Below are positions 23,464 to 36,800 of a stretch of DNA of 64,000 nucleotides, in pieces (position 1 is the first letter of the stretch; every line of letters starts with the position of its first letter). The translations under genes and the position numbers were made by a program. Below the pieces are notes generated by a model, which did not search any database, had not been told where the DNA came from, and was given only the letters and a program-made list of their open reading frames with translations. Source of the stretch: Tetranychus cinnabarinus (taxonomy: Eukaryota > Arthropoda > Arachnida > Trombidiformes > Tetranychidae); assembly GCA_022266195.1 (NCBI GenBank), contig WHVY01000002.1:14523001-14587000 (forward strand), read 5' to 3'.

Positions 23464-26400
23464 GTAAGTAAAGTTTCATCATTTCTCTCCGTTAACGTTA
23501 ACTAACAAGTTGTAAGTGTCTGACCTCTTTACAAGATACAATGAAACTTGTTAGCCTTTTCAATTTTGTGTCTCATCGTTTGTATTATACCAACAATCAG
23601 ATTATCTGAATCACTGTTTTATCTAATCTTGAGTGCCTTTTGATAAATAAGTTTAGTTTCAATTTTCTTTATGAATGAAAAAAACTTAATCAACTTGTCA
23701 TTGATTAGTTTCACAGTTTCCTAGTAACCATTTGGATTAATATTACATTGCCATTAGCAATTAACAAGTATCATACAGTTTGTCACTCATTAAACAATGA
23801 TTAAGACTGAATCATTTCAACCAGTTCCCTGTCCACCAAACACAAGCAAAACTAAGGTTTTGTAAGTTCGGGATTGAAAAAGATCTCAACTTTCCTTTAA
23901 AAAACTATTTCAGTTAAGGTGTCGAGTTGAACTTTGATTAACTAAACCATATTAGTGTTCAATTGATTAGCGTTATTCAGACGACAATAAAAGTCGTTGA
24001 GACGAACGTCTCTGTTTTTATTTTGATGGATTCATTGCTTTGATCGAGTCGATCCAATATGATTCAACTGTTTTGATTTTTGGTGTGAAGTGAGTTGTGT
24101 TGTAAAACATTTCAAGTTTATGTTCAAGTTAGTGAAGGGACACCATACCTTTGAAATATCACATGAAGGTGAAAGGAGAAGGAGGAGGCCTACTTCCGGC
24201 TGTTTTAATTTGTTAATTACTTCTTTATGAGTTTCTTAAGGGTCACTAATACATTATCAATAATAATAGTAGCGATAATCTTAAAACATTTTTTTTTTCT
24301 TCTTCTTCTGATTGAGAAATTATACCTTTCGTTAACCTGTTTGATAACTTTCAAGAAATGTAAATATCATTCTAAATTGAGGTTATATTCATGATCGTCA
24401 TCATGAGTCTCTCTCCTTCTCTTTCTTTTCCTCTTTCCTTCCTCCTCCTTCTCTTCATCATTTTCATCTTAATCTTTCTTGGTTGCAATCGTTTCGCTTG
24501 GTTGATCACACAGGCCTTCAAGATGGTCTTTTTGAATGAGATAAAAATGATGGTGAGAATGGCCTGATTGACTTTCTGGTTCCAATCAGTATACATGTAA
24601 TGCAAAGTAAAAACGTCTCTACCTTGAAGAGTAAAAATTATAACCACCAATTGAAACCTGTAAAAATGAGTAAAGAGAAACAAGTAAAAAGAAACTTTCA
24701 ATTTCTGTTGATAAAGAAATGCAAAAACATATTGTTTTGAAAAAGGACAAAAAAAAGTTGAAATTTTTCATAAATTTCAGGTCCAATGAAGATAACTATT
24801 TAGATGAAACTGTAAATTATTATCAATAGGAAACACACAGCGGAAATTCTGGTAAAACTGAACATCGGAAATTGATAATCTACATTATCCATTTCTAGTA
24901 AATTATTTTCGAGTTGTCTATATTAGGTTATCATTTCATCAAGTGATAGTTACCACTGCATCGACAAGTTATGAGATATAAACTCCAAGTCGAGTGTTTA
25001 TCTCACAACTTGCATCTAACCATCAGATCGCCTCGCAATCCTTGTCCAATTATCCAAAGGTTTGGACTCATTGGAACACTAAAGTAACCAGTTTTAAAAC
25101 TAACTTAAGCCACTGGTCCAAGAATAGTTTTGCAAAATTTTAACCAAACCAAGACTTTTACAAAATTGAATATTGAAGAGCAACAAGTAAAAGATTATTT
25201 TATTGCGATTTCATTTTTTCATCTTGATTGGGAACAGATGAATGAATCTGATTGAAACTTCGTTCTGATGTTTTTAAATCAACTTAAATAATTGTTTGCT
25301 CTAGTGTCCAATGAATACATTTCAATGCAACAGTTGAGGGTTAAACTGTTAATTGAAAGAAAGTCAATTATTTTCATAATTGAAAAATGCAATAACAATT
25401 GTAATAGCCAATAATCAAAGTCATGGTTAAAGGTTTGCTTTCGTTTGCTGCCAATTTGTTCAATTTAACTAAGCAATTTGTTGTTGTTTAACAATTAAAA
25501 ATGACATTCACCTAATTTGAATTTTTCTTGAGTCTAAACTTGTTTACAATTTGACAATTTTTGAAGTATATGCTCAATGTAGAAGTATCATTATTGTTGA
25601 TTGTTTGATAGACAATTTAGTTTGACAATTTAAATCAACCAACCGATTATCATTTTACCCAAAAATGTCCCTCAACTTCATGTTATGTTGTTTTTTGTTA
25701 CTTTTGTATTCCCTCACTCAAAATGTATTGTTTTGAAAATGTAAAAATGGCGCTAACTTTTCATTCCAATTTTGGCCCGGAAACTGTTTACCTGAAAGAC
25801 CATTTTTAGCCCGTCAAACAAAATGGCAGAAAAAAAACACTACTTTTGGCCAAAACACTTGATAACAATGAAAGCACCTAACAGCAATGATTAACATAAC
25901 TTATTGCTGTTAATGGTTTAACTTTTTTTTTATTGGATCAATTGTAAGGCAGAAAAGGATTGAAACTAAAAATAACAATAACGTAATGATAACAAAAATG
26001 CCGTTAATTGCAATCAACCTTCAAATGGATTAACATTGAAGATTGAAAAGTAGACACAATTAAGTGTAATTTATACTCAGTGATTTAATCGCCTTTATGT
26101 TTCTCCTTCCCTGTTGATTGTTTGCCGAATCAGAAATCAATGCAATTGGCAAAAATTTGTAACAATTGTAACACATTAACAATCGACAATTCAATCTTAC
26201 ATCAGATGAGATTCACGGAAATCAGTTTTTTGTTTAACCTCAAACATAACCTTGTTAATGAAACATTAACAAATCAATTGATTGCAAGTGAAAGCTCATC
26301 TCAATATGCTTTTGATTGTTTTCATCTCGATGACAAGAAAAGATTTGATTATTTTGATGGTTGGACATTGATATAAGTTGATAGAAATTGAATTGCAATT

Positions 26401-29400
26401 TAAATCTTGTAATTTAGTTTAACGCTGTTACGAGATTAAAAGGTCATCAGGAATGAAAGATCAATCAAGAAATGAAGCAAAAAGTAATCAAAAATCTATG
26501 CGATTTTATGGTAATAACTATATTCACAGCAAAGCAAATTAAAATAACATTTTCAAATGTTATTGCATTTGGTAAGAAATTAACTTTTCAAATGATGGAA
26601 ACAATTGAAACATCTTGTTCAGGAATCAAGAAGCAAATCATAATGATCAAGAGAAAGCAAAAATTAACATTAAGATGTAGACAAATCATAATGAATCCAA
26701 TGAATATTGATTCCCTAATTTTGCACAGTGAACACAAAACAAAATATCAAATGGTTATTGATAAGTTTACAAGTTTAACCTATGGCAACACTGAATACCC
26801 ACTGAGAGTTATCTCTCCACCTAAATAAATATATCTGATTATGATTAACCAAATGATTTGCTTTTTCTTGCCAAATGCAAAGTTAATTTGTTGCTTCTTC
26901 ATCTGTAACTTCAATTATAATTAAGATTCTGATTTAAAGTAAAAGTCAAATTTTAACATATTTTCGCTTCTTTTTGCCTTCAAAAGGCCCAAAATAAAAT
27001 ATTTAAAGCTCATGTCAAATTGATATGAATTGGGCTTGGTTTTCATTTCTTTATTATTATTGTTTCTCAATTTAACTAGCAATTTCGCTATCATTTGGCT
27101 CTTCTTTGTTTCATCCACTGATCAGATTCCCTGTTGTGATATATTCATATCTCATCACGTGACCTTCCAAATCAACTTAATATAGAGAGATGTTTCTTGT
27201 TATCAAATTGGATCCATTGTATTTACAATATTTTCATTAGTTGTTCCTCTTCTGGTTCTTACATTTTGTTCAACTTCAATTTCAATCTTCAAATATTGAG
27301 ATGTTGGCAGTTTGGAAGCGCAAAAAGCATCTCATTGTTGAGATCAAATTATATCTTAATTATTGAAAGAATGGAATTGAATAGTTTAATTATTACACTT
27401 GGAACAAAACAAATCAATTTACAAACAATTGTTTTATAAAGAGAGGTTGAAAAGTCCGTTAAAAGTTGCTTTTCTTGCAACTTAATTTCGGCCAAATCAA
27501 TGCTCTTTACTGGGAACCTGTTGGTCGGTTGAACCAAGTGATCTCAAGTTTACTTGCAATTGGAGTTGAAATGAAATCGAAATGTTTATTGCAATCAAAT
27601 CATGTTTAATTAGTAGCTGGGAAAAGTAATTTGAATCAGTTTCTTTGCTAATTTGGTAAAGTTGGTTGCAAGTTGATTTTTTTGCCTAAAATTGTAATTT
27701 TTTGATATTCAATTGGAGAGCGTTTTTGACTCTTGCAGGATGGATGATTATTGATAAACCAATTGTCAGCTTATCTGGTTTCCTGATTTTTTCCCATGAA
27801 TTTTTGCTTTATCTTGTTTTTTTTGCCTTTTAATTTTACTGCTCATTTTTATTGCAATTGAATCTAGAAACAATTTGTTTTCCTCTTTCATTTGTTTCAC
27901 TTGTAGGATTGCGATTCAATCTCCAACTGAGGTTAATATAAAAAAGATTAACTTCCCATTGTGATGATTGAATGTCCTCTTTACCTTTGCTTTAACTGTT
28001 GATGATGATGATGATTACTGTGATGGTTAGGGCGATGATAATATTAACCTGTTGAAGTAAACCTGCAAACTAAAGATATCATTTGTAACTTTGTATAATT
28101 GATTGATTCTAATTGCAACTGTTAATCTATTTTTCATTTAACTTTGCCCTGCAAATGATACCTTTAAGTTTATTCATTAATTATGGAAAGAAGCTGAATT
28201 GTTCAGTGATGATGTGTTTTTAAATATACTCATTTAGAGTTGAATGATGAATGGCAAAACAATGATTGCATTACCATGTTCAACTTTTCATGGGAAATTA
28301 ACCTACGCCCAATTACTGACCCAAGTTGATCATTTTAACTCAATTTATACCTTTACAGTAGCAATGAACAGAGGAAATATTCTGATGAATCGACTGTGAA
28401 TGAGCAACATTTGAATGATGGATTAAACTGATTCTCAAGTTATTCAAACGATTTTATGGAATTTCAGTGAAACCCAAAAATTGTTCAACAAATGTTCAAT
28501 TTAACTTTAATTAAACAACAATCAACATTCAAGGTTAACTGATTTACTGTTATTAATTAGACTTTTGTCGTTCACTTTTGGTCTAATATGTTCACTGGTT
28601 CATCATCACGATTAAGATCAATGAGAAATGAGCGAAACTGAGATTCCAAGGTTTTCTTTTCTTTTCTCAGAATTTTGTTCATGTTATTTGGTACATGAAA
28701 TATCATTGATCAACTCAACCATTTAAATGGTTATGATCAAGTTGAAAGATAATCTAAATAATAAGCATAATAATAATGATAATAATTCATTTAATCAACA
28801 ATTTGAAATGCTTTATGATTTTTATTGAACATTTACTTCAACAATTCTTATGGTTCAACAAAATGAAACTTTTTTTGCTCTCTTTTCCCCTGACTTTTCA
28901 TTGCTCTTTTCACATAAAAAACAATTAACTCAAATGATAATAAATGTATCACAATGTTTATTACCATTTAAATTTATTCACTTATGACCAACATTGACCT
29001 TTACTTTGTGCTCCCTTCATTGACCATTTCACCGGAACACCAAATTTAACACCAACATTACTTTTACTGATGATCACCTTTTTACAGAGCATTACATTTA
29101 ATTGTTAACCAAATAGTGAGAAAAGCAATCCAATTAATCAGCTTATCTGGTTCGTTGCTAAGGCCAAGGTTAGTCAATTAATTTTAATATCATAATCAAC
29201 ACTGATGATTGCTAATAGATCTATTAATTGAGCCCAACACTGTCCAAGCGAGTCTTCAATGTCAGGTCAGAAAGTGAATGCATGAGATTCATTGATGTCT
29301 ATCAAATTACATTACATAATCAAAAGCTGTAGTTAAAAGTTTTAAACCAAAGAATCAAAGTCCGAGAAAAAATTGAAAACTGAAATTCGTTAAAACGCTT

Positions 29401-29919
29401 GGCATTCAAAACCGAGAAAGACAGAACAAGATAGCGAAAGTTATATCCACGGAAAATATCGAAGCTCATGTTGTATAAAAGCAGAAAATTCTTGCATTTA
29501 TCAGTTCTTAATTAGCCATTATTGAGTGAAAAAATTCAACTCATAGATTTGAATGAAAAATGAAAAAAATTGCAAACTAAATGAAGCCAATTATGTTTAT
29601 GACTATTGAAGCGTTTGTTTAATCTTCAGAGAAAAACTTTTATCAGTTTAATTTAGCTTCTTCATTTTACCCTTGGCTTGGCCTTTCCCTTCACTTTGGC
29701 CTTTAGACCTTTTCTGTTTTGGCTTTGGCTATTTTGCTGTGTTGACCCTTTACCGTTGAACACTTGTCTAACCAACAGAACGAGTGCAAGACAAAGAGGT
29801 TTTAAACTTGGTCTATCAACTTACAGCTTTTCAAGTTGACTAAACATCGTACTTGAAAGATACGATTTATCATGAAAACTACAGTAACCAAAGTTAGCCA
29901 ATTACGCACTTTCCCAAAC

Positions 29920-29956
<37 letters not shown>

Positions 29957-30844
29957 ATAACAACATTGATGAAAGGAAGAAAAAAAATGGTAAAAAGCAG
30001 AAAAGATTAGCTAAAATGTCTTTAGTTTTATTTTTAAAAAATCGCCTTTAGTTGAAGTGAGAAAGCCTTGAAAATGTTTGAAACGAACTGAACATATGCC
30101 CTTTGGACCTGTTTCTTTCTCTCCTTCTACTTCTCTTTCTTTCTCTCTGTCTCTCTTTCCCCTTTTCTCTCTATCTCTCACTCTCCTCCAATCCCTCCCT
30201 TTGACCCCCTTTTCTTGAATGAGAAAAAAAAGTCATGAATGAACGTAAAAATAAAGTGAGCACAGGGAGACAACAGTACGTGAACCCCTCCCATATGGCA
30301 AACATACGTTTTCTCACTCGGCTCACTCTACACTCATTCTCAACTCACTCTTTCTCCTTCATCATCTTTCACTTTTTCTTACCAATTTCCCATGAGTTTG
30401 CTTTCTCCATCATCATCATCATCTTACTCTCCATCTTTTTCCAGTGCCTTTTTGTCAACAAAAGTTTCAATCATGTTTTGTTCGCTTTTCAGTTTTCACT
30501 TGTATTAATACAAACACAGTAATAACAAACACCACAATACAGCACACAACACACCAACACTCAAGCACTTTTGTTTTTTTTGTTTATTACCCAAAAATAG
30601 TGATTAACTTATAACTCATACACCAACAAATCAAAGTCAATTTTTTTATCCAGTGCTGGTCATTTCAAAGTCCAGTGTCCAGTGAAATATTTTTGTGTCT
30701 ATTAACTATGAACCAAGCCATTTGGATAAACTTGATTTAACGTTATTTAACTCGTTGCGTTACTTTGGCCTTACATCTATTATTGTTACCGATATTTATC
30801 AATTTATTTTTTTGTTTCGTCGTTGACTCTTCATCATTCAAACG
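23464..30844. other. Long AT-rich non-coding stretch upstream of pointed
   Basis: About 7.4 kb. If the exon at 23406 belongs to pointed this is its first intron; otherwise it is intergenic. I found no exon, RNA gene or transposon. Short ORFs (24372, 26122, 26472, 27197, 30235) lack domain-like sequence. It contains a (TC)n microsatellite at 29924-29952 and a CT-rich block at about 30110-30440, followed by the leader of the pointed exon at 30845. Confidence 0.4.
29924..29952. repeat. (TC)n dinucleotide microsatellite
   Basis: Uninterrupted CT/TC run of about 29 bp, upstream of the pointed start exon. Confidence 0.95.
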
Positions 30845-33800
30845 ATGAGAGCTTTAAAACCAGAGACTATTGAAAGACCCACAAATGGTTTATCAAATCG
30901 TCTTGTACTCAAATCAGGTGAGTGTTTTTGCCGTTCATTTAACCTCAACAATTTTGTTTGTGATCTTTGTTGGTGTTTGGTTGTCATGTCTGTTAACCAT
31001 TTATGAGTGCGATAAAAGCGTCAGGTTAATCGCAATCATTTAACTCACCTAGCCATTGATTTATTGAGCTTAAACATTAATAATTGTTGGTAACAATAAC
31101 TTTGTTATTTCTGTTGAGCAAAAAAACTTCTTGTGTTTTTACCTTGATTAAGTGGAAACACAATTAATTTTATTTTATTTATTTTACCTGATTTGAGTGA
31201 GAAACAAAAAAACACTCAAGATTATAATTTATTTCACTTTTTGTTTGCTCATTTAATTGCTGCCCATGTTATCATATGAAACTATATCAAGTACAATAAA
31301 TATGAACAGAAACTCAGTTTCTCCTATAAAATCAATTCTCATATTCATCATGTTCAACAACAAGTTTCAAACATTGAAAGTGATTCAATGAAACTTTTTT
31401 CAAACTTTTTTTCCAACTTTCATTTCCAGTCTTGACCAGTAAATTTTGAAAATTTTTAATCAAACTGAAATTACAATTCTGTTGCGACTCTGAACTTGCT
31501 TCTGTTGTGAAAATGGTGAAATGATGAACGGGTCCAAATAAAGTGACAGGTCAACTTGTCAGCTCGTTAAAACACCGGTATTAAAACCACTTTTTCATTT
31601 ACGCATTCTGATGATCATTATAATATTTTTTTCTCATGGAGCAAAAACTACAGAGGGTAACAAGTAATAATAACAATAACAATAAATATAATAATCGAGG
31701 CCAGGTCACTTGACGTTTCTTTTTTGTGCCCCTCGACACCAGCCTTTCTCTCCCTCTCTCTCTCTTTCTCTGTCTCTCTTCTTCTCTCCTTCGTTGCATC
31801 TTCCACTCACTCTCTTCATCTTCACCTTTACTCTCTGGGAACCTTTGCTAACTTTTTTCTTCTTCTTGTCTATCATCAAACTTGTTTCCTAGCTTTAAGT
31901 GACCTTTTCTTTATCAACCTGACCTCGATTGACAAAGACAGGTTTTCTTACCTGGAATTGCCTATGTACAGTATCATTCCCTCTCCCTCCCTCTCGCTCT
32001 ACCTTTACCTTTAACCCTCTTTATTCTCGTCATTTTCATCGTCTTTATCGACTTCTTCTTCGCACTGAGAGTCTTAAGTGTGAGAGTGAGAATCAAACGT
32101 TTTGATACCGAACATGAAAAAGTTTAACAATTAGATTAGCCTTAGTGTATTATGTATATAAATTTATTGTAAAACTCTCTTTCTTTACTTTCTTTCTGTG
32201 AGAGAATCAAGGTTATCCTTGAGATTAGTACAGTTCTCAGTCTAATGTAATAAACCAATAATAATGTTGATATTATTATCATAATTACAGCCTGATGATT
32301 GTGTTAGCTTGAGTAAAAATTAATGTCAATCGCATTCTAATGTTAATCAATATCCTGACAATCAATCCATAGGATGAACATCTAGCGGGAAATATCACTT
32401 CAGCATCGAGAATCAGATTGCTTCGATTTGTAAATTTCCATGTTAGTATTTCAAGGTTGAAATGGAGTCTGATTCGACAGAGATTCGGTTCGTTTTATTG
32501 GATAGATTCAGAAATGGCGATAACTCAGGTCCATCGATTTTTGTGTTTTTCTTATGGTAATGAAGTGCTAAGTGAGCGTCATTGCCGAAGGTGGTTTCAA
32601 AGTGGCAATTATGAGGTCAAAGATAGTCAGAGACGGAAAGTGACCTGTGGCATTGTCCATTGAAGGTCAAGCAGTCAATGCTGCCACCTATGGTGAGCAA
32701 CTTGACCGATTAAATTAAAATCCAAAGATAATCATAGTCAATTGAAGAGTCTTTTTTTATCACCAAGATAATTATCGACCTCAACTTTGACCAAAAAACT
32801 CAAGGACGATGGGAATTGCTTTCTCACCCATCCTAATATATGTGTTGGTTAGTTGGTTGATCAAGTCTTAAATGAAATTATTATCATTATTATTTAACAA
32901 GTCGAGAAAATTATTGCTCCTCTCTTTTGCTATTCAACTTTGTTTCTGTTCATCTTTTTTTTCATATTTATGTTACAATTGATGACAAGAATAAATTCAA
33001 TTTGAATTAATGGCCCTTTTCACTTGATTAAGATAATTGAATCAAATTGAAGTTAATCTTGGAAAAAGGAGAGAAGAAGAAGAATTAACAAAAATACAAT
33101 TCTCCTTGATTGGTTAACAATCATCAACATTGTGTTAACCATCAGCCAATTTATCCTCAATGTTTATCAATACTTATTTCACTTTAATGCATCTCGATCA
33201 ATTGTAATGATATTTTGATTTGTAAAGAAACATTACAACAAGGAAAATTTAATTCGCGAATTGAGCTTAATTAATTGAGCGCAAAATCACAGATGACAGT
33301 CAGTTGAGCGTAAAGAATGCATTTAATGAACTTTGAATGTTCACAGAGAAGCAAAAATTAACCCAATTTGAGTCAACAAAGTTGAAAGAAAAGAAAAATG
33401 AAAGATGCGAAAAAGTGAATCCTGTCAATGGTGATGAACGATGAACGATGAAATTGTTGAGGCCAAAAAGAGTTGACAAGATCTTTGGGTCAGTAAGATG
33501 ATCCTTGAACAATGAAAGACTAAGAAGAAAGATTATAAAAACAAATGGTCAACTGATTGGGACGACTATCGAGATGCTTCAAGACACATGGAGCGAGGGC
33601 GATAATAATTGTCAGAAAACTGTTTTTACTCTTTGCTTGGAAAACAAAGTTTTCAGAATTTCTTTAACAATTTTTCCTTTCATCTTTTCTTTTCATCTTC
33701 ATCTTTTATTGCAATGTTTGAACAAATGAGATTTGTTGCTCGTCAAAACCGTTTCCAAAACATCATTTAATAGTCGCATTTGCAACCTCAACTCGTCAAT

Positions 33801-36800
33801 TGCCTTACGACGCATAAAACGCAAAACGAGCCCAACCTCTCCACAGGAAGTTGTTTATACATCAATGTAAATCAATGTGAATGTAATTTATCCAAATGTT
33901 ATTACTTGTTGATGTGATTGAAAATGTTGTTTTTTCCTCATCCATTTAGACTCATCTTTACCATGCTTTTTTCATGTATTTTTTGCCTTCTTTTACTAAT
34001 CTGATTCTCAATTGATGTCAAGTGATGAAGGGAACCGAATAGGTGACGATGATTAGTCCAATATTGCATTTTTGTGCAATTTTTAATTTACTTTTCTCTC
34101 TTCACAAGAAAATGATGTTTTTTTCCTCTCTCTCCTAATCAACAAAAAGCTTGAATCAAACAGAGTTATTGACACTAATAACCATGTCAATGGTCAGTTT
34201 AGGTAAAGAGCAAAAGAGAAAAAAAATTAACACAAAAAAAGTTCTAAATTAGGTCACATATACATTTGCTTTCCTCCCAGTCGAGTGTTTCCAGTTCATT
34301 ATCTATCAATTGATAATGAATGGTAAAAAATTAACTGAAAGCCAACAGAAAAATATTAACCAATTGAGAGCAAAAAGCAACTTGATAACAATGAAAATAT
34401 AGAAGGCAAAGAATTGTAAATTTTAGAAAAGCAAAAAACTAGAAAACTTAGATCGTCACAATAATCACCATAAATTCATCATAAATTCATATCAACATGA
34501 ACTCTCTGTTTACTGGATTCTCTCTGTTCTCTTCTCTAATTATTTCATTCTGTACCTATGATTATCTTGATAATAAGCAACAGGTAAAAAAACTGTGTAG
34601 TTAAAAGAAGCTGAGTTAACCTTTGTTTTCCTCTCTCTCGTCTCGCTCAGACGATTCAAATGTTTGAATGAAATAATAGATAAAAAGAGAAGAGGAAAAC
34701 GCCCTTGGGGTTAATCTTATTCATCATCATCAACAACAAACACATCACCATATTCATCATCATATTCACCATGATATTCATCATTATCCTCCCACTATTC
34801 CTCCTCCTGTACTTTGCAAGAGAGAAAAAGGAAAACTTAGAATGAAAAATTTTGTTATTATTTGAAAACAATTGACGATAATTTACTAATTTTACCTCGA
34901 TTTCACCATCAACCTTTACACTTGCAGTTGAACTTTCATTATTACCAATTAACTAGAAGCCAGAAACCAGTAAATAGCAAGTTATTGCGAACGATGAAAA
35001 TGTCTATGATTTAACAAATTCAAGTGAACATTTGAACAACAACAAGAAAAGTGAAGAACATTTTTTTTGCTCCAAAACTTTCACAATTTCATTCATTGAA
35101 CAAGTCTGAAGGCGAGAGTGAAAACAACATCAAAATGATGATAATGATAGAGTGAAAAGGGAAAGCAGAAAAAAAGTGTAAAAAAGTTGTAAAAGTGATG
35201 AGGATAAAGTAAACTGAAAAGGTTGGCCAAGAGAGAGGATCTACACTATGAATGAATGAATGTTTACCAATGAAGAAGAAGCAAAAAAGATGAAAAGAGA
35301 GTCAAGATTATGATGGTGAAGATAAAAAGCGTAAAATAAATTTCATGTATGAATGGCGAGCTACACAGAGAGAGACAACAAAAAGCTACTACAGGTAAAA
35401 AAGCAAAGGTAAGATATGGTGAGTAAACTTTAGTTATGTGAATATTGTATTAAAATGTTAGTGAAAGCTTGAAAGGTTGGAATCTGACTTTTTATGAATG
35501 AAGCCACAAAATTGTGAATCAATAAACAGTTTCCAGGCATAAGTTGAACCATTTCATGTTGCCATCATTCATTGACAACAACTTTATCACCATCACTTGA
35601 TACTTTGATCGTTATGGTAACAGTTTATTTTAGCTAATTAGCTTTTTCACTCAATCAGTGAATATTAACATATTGAAAGAACTTTTTTTTCCCATGCTTG
35701 AAGCGAATGAAGAAAGTTTACCAAAAAACAAAATTATCATTCAAAGTGTAATTCAACTTGTTGATTGATTGCAAATTGTGAGCAAATTAAAATATTAATT
35801 GAATTGTTTCGTTTATTGTTGACTATTTTTGCAAAAATTATTGTTTACTTTTTTAAAGTCACAGGAAATATTGATTACAAAGTTTAGTTATTTTTGGGGT
35901 TTGAGGAAAAAAAAGTTGTTCAAGATTTACCTTTAATATCGGTGACACTTGATTGATCATCTTGATTGTTTCCCTGTTTTCTTGTGCTAATTGTGCCGTT
36001 TTTCACTGGGTTACTAAAGTGTTGACCACAATTAGGGTCCAAATTACATGGAATAAAAGGTTTCAATTTAGGTTCCAAGAGGAAGAGAGTCATAATTAGA
36101 GAAGGTAAAAGAGACAAAAAACATGGTAAATGGCGGACAAAAAGTATGCTAATAATGATCTATTAACCTTGTTTTCAGTTTCATCTTTTTTCGCTTTTCT
36201 TCTCATCATTCTCATCTTCCAATGTCTTCTTTTCTCACATTGTCCTGTTAACTGTTTACTGTATGTTATCGTCATTACTATTATTAAAAAGCTCAAAGGA
36301 GAGAGAAGGAGAGAGAAGCTTGAAATCACATAGTTTACAGAGCACAGGAAGTTCAGGATGATGATGATGATGTTGGTGATGAAGGAAGAAGAGCAAGCAG
36401 TTAAGATGAGGTTAAGATCTATGAGAAAAAAAAGTGAAGGAAGAAGAAGATAAGAAGATGAAAACGACAATGAGAAAGCCTAACAAAACTTTCTCATAAC
36501 ACGAACAAAACTGTAAACATTTTGCATATTCAATTTACTTTTACATTTAAATGTTCAATGTTCGCTTCATTTTTCAATTTATTGCCTTGTCCAGTTTCGT
36601 CTATTTACCATGCAACAGGAAAACGGAAACATTTTCATCTTTTTCATTGAATTTCATGAAGACTGGGGTCATTTTAGTTCAATCACATGTTCAGACTTGA
36701 TCATTTTGGTTGCAATTTTTGATCGCTTTTCTCGCTCATTGTTAACTGATGATTAGAATCAAATTAAAGCTAATTAAAGTTAATCATTACTCTCTTTGGA

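Noticed and set aside
28690..28760. Perfect palindrome AACCATTTAAATGGTT flanked by GATCAA repeats
   Set aside because: Short AT-rich palindromes are expected in this composition; nothing else supports function.
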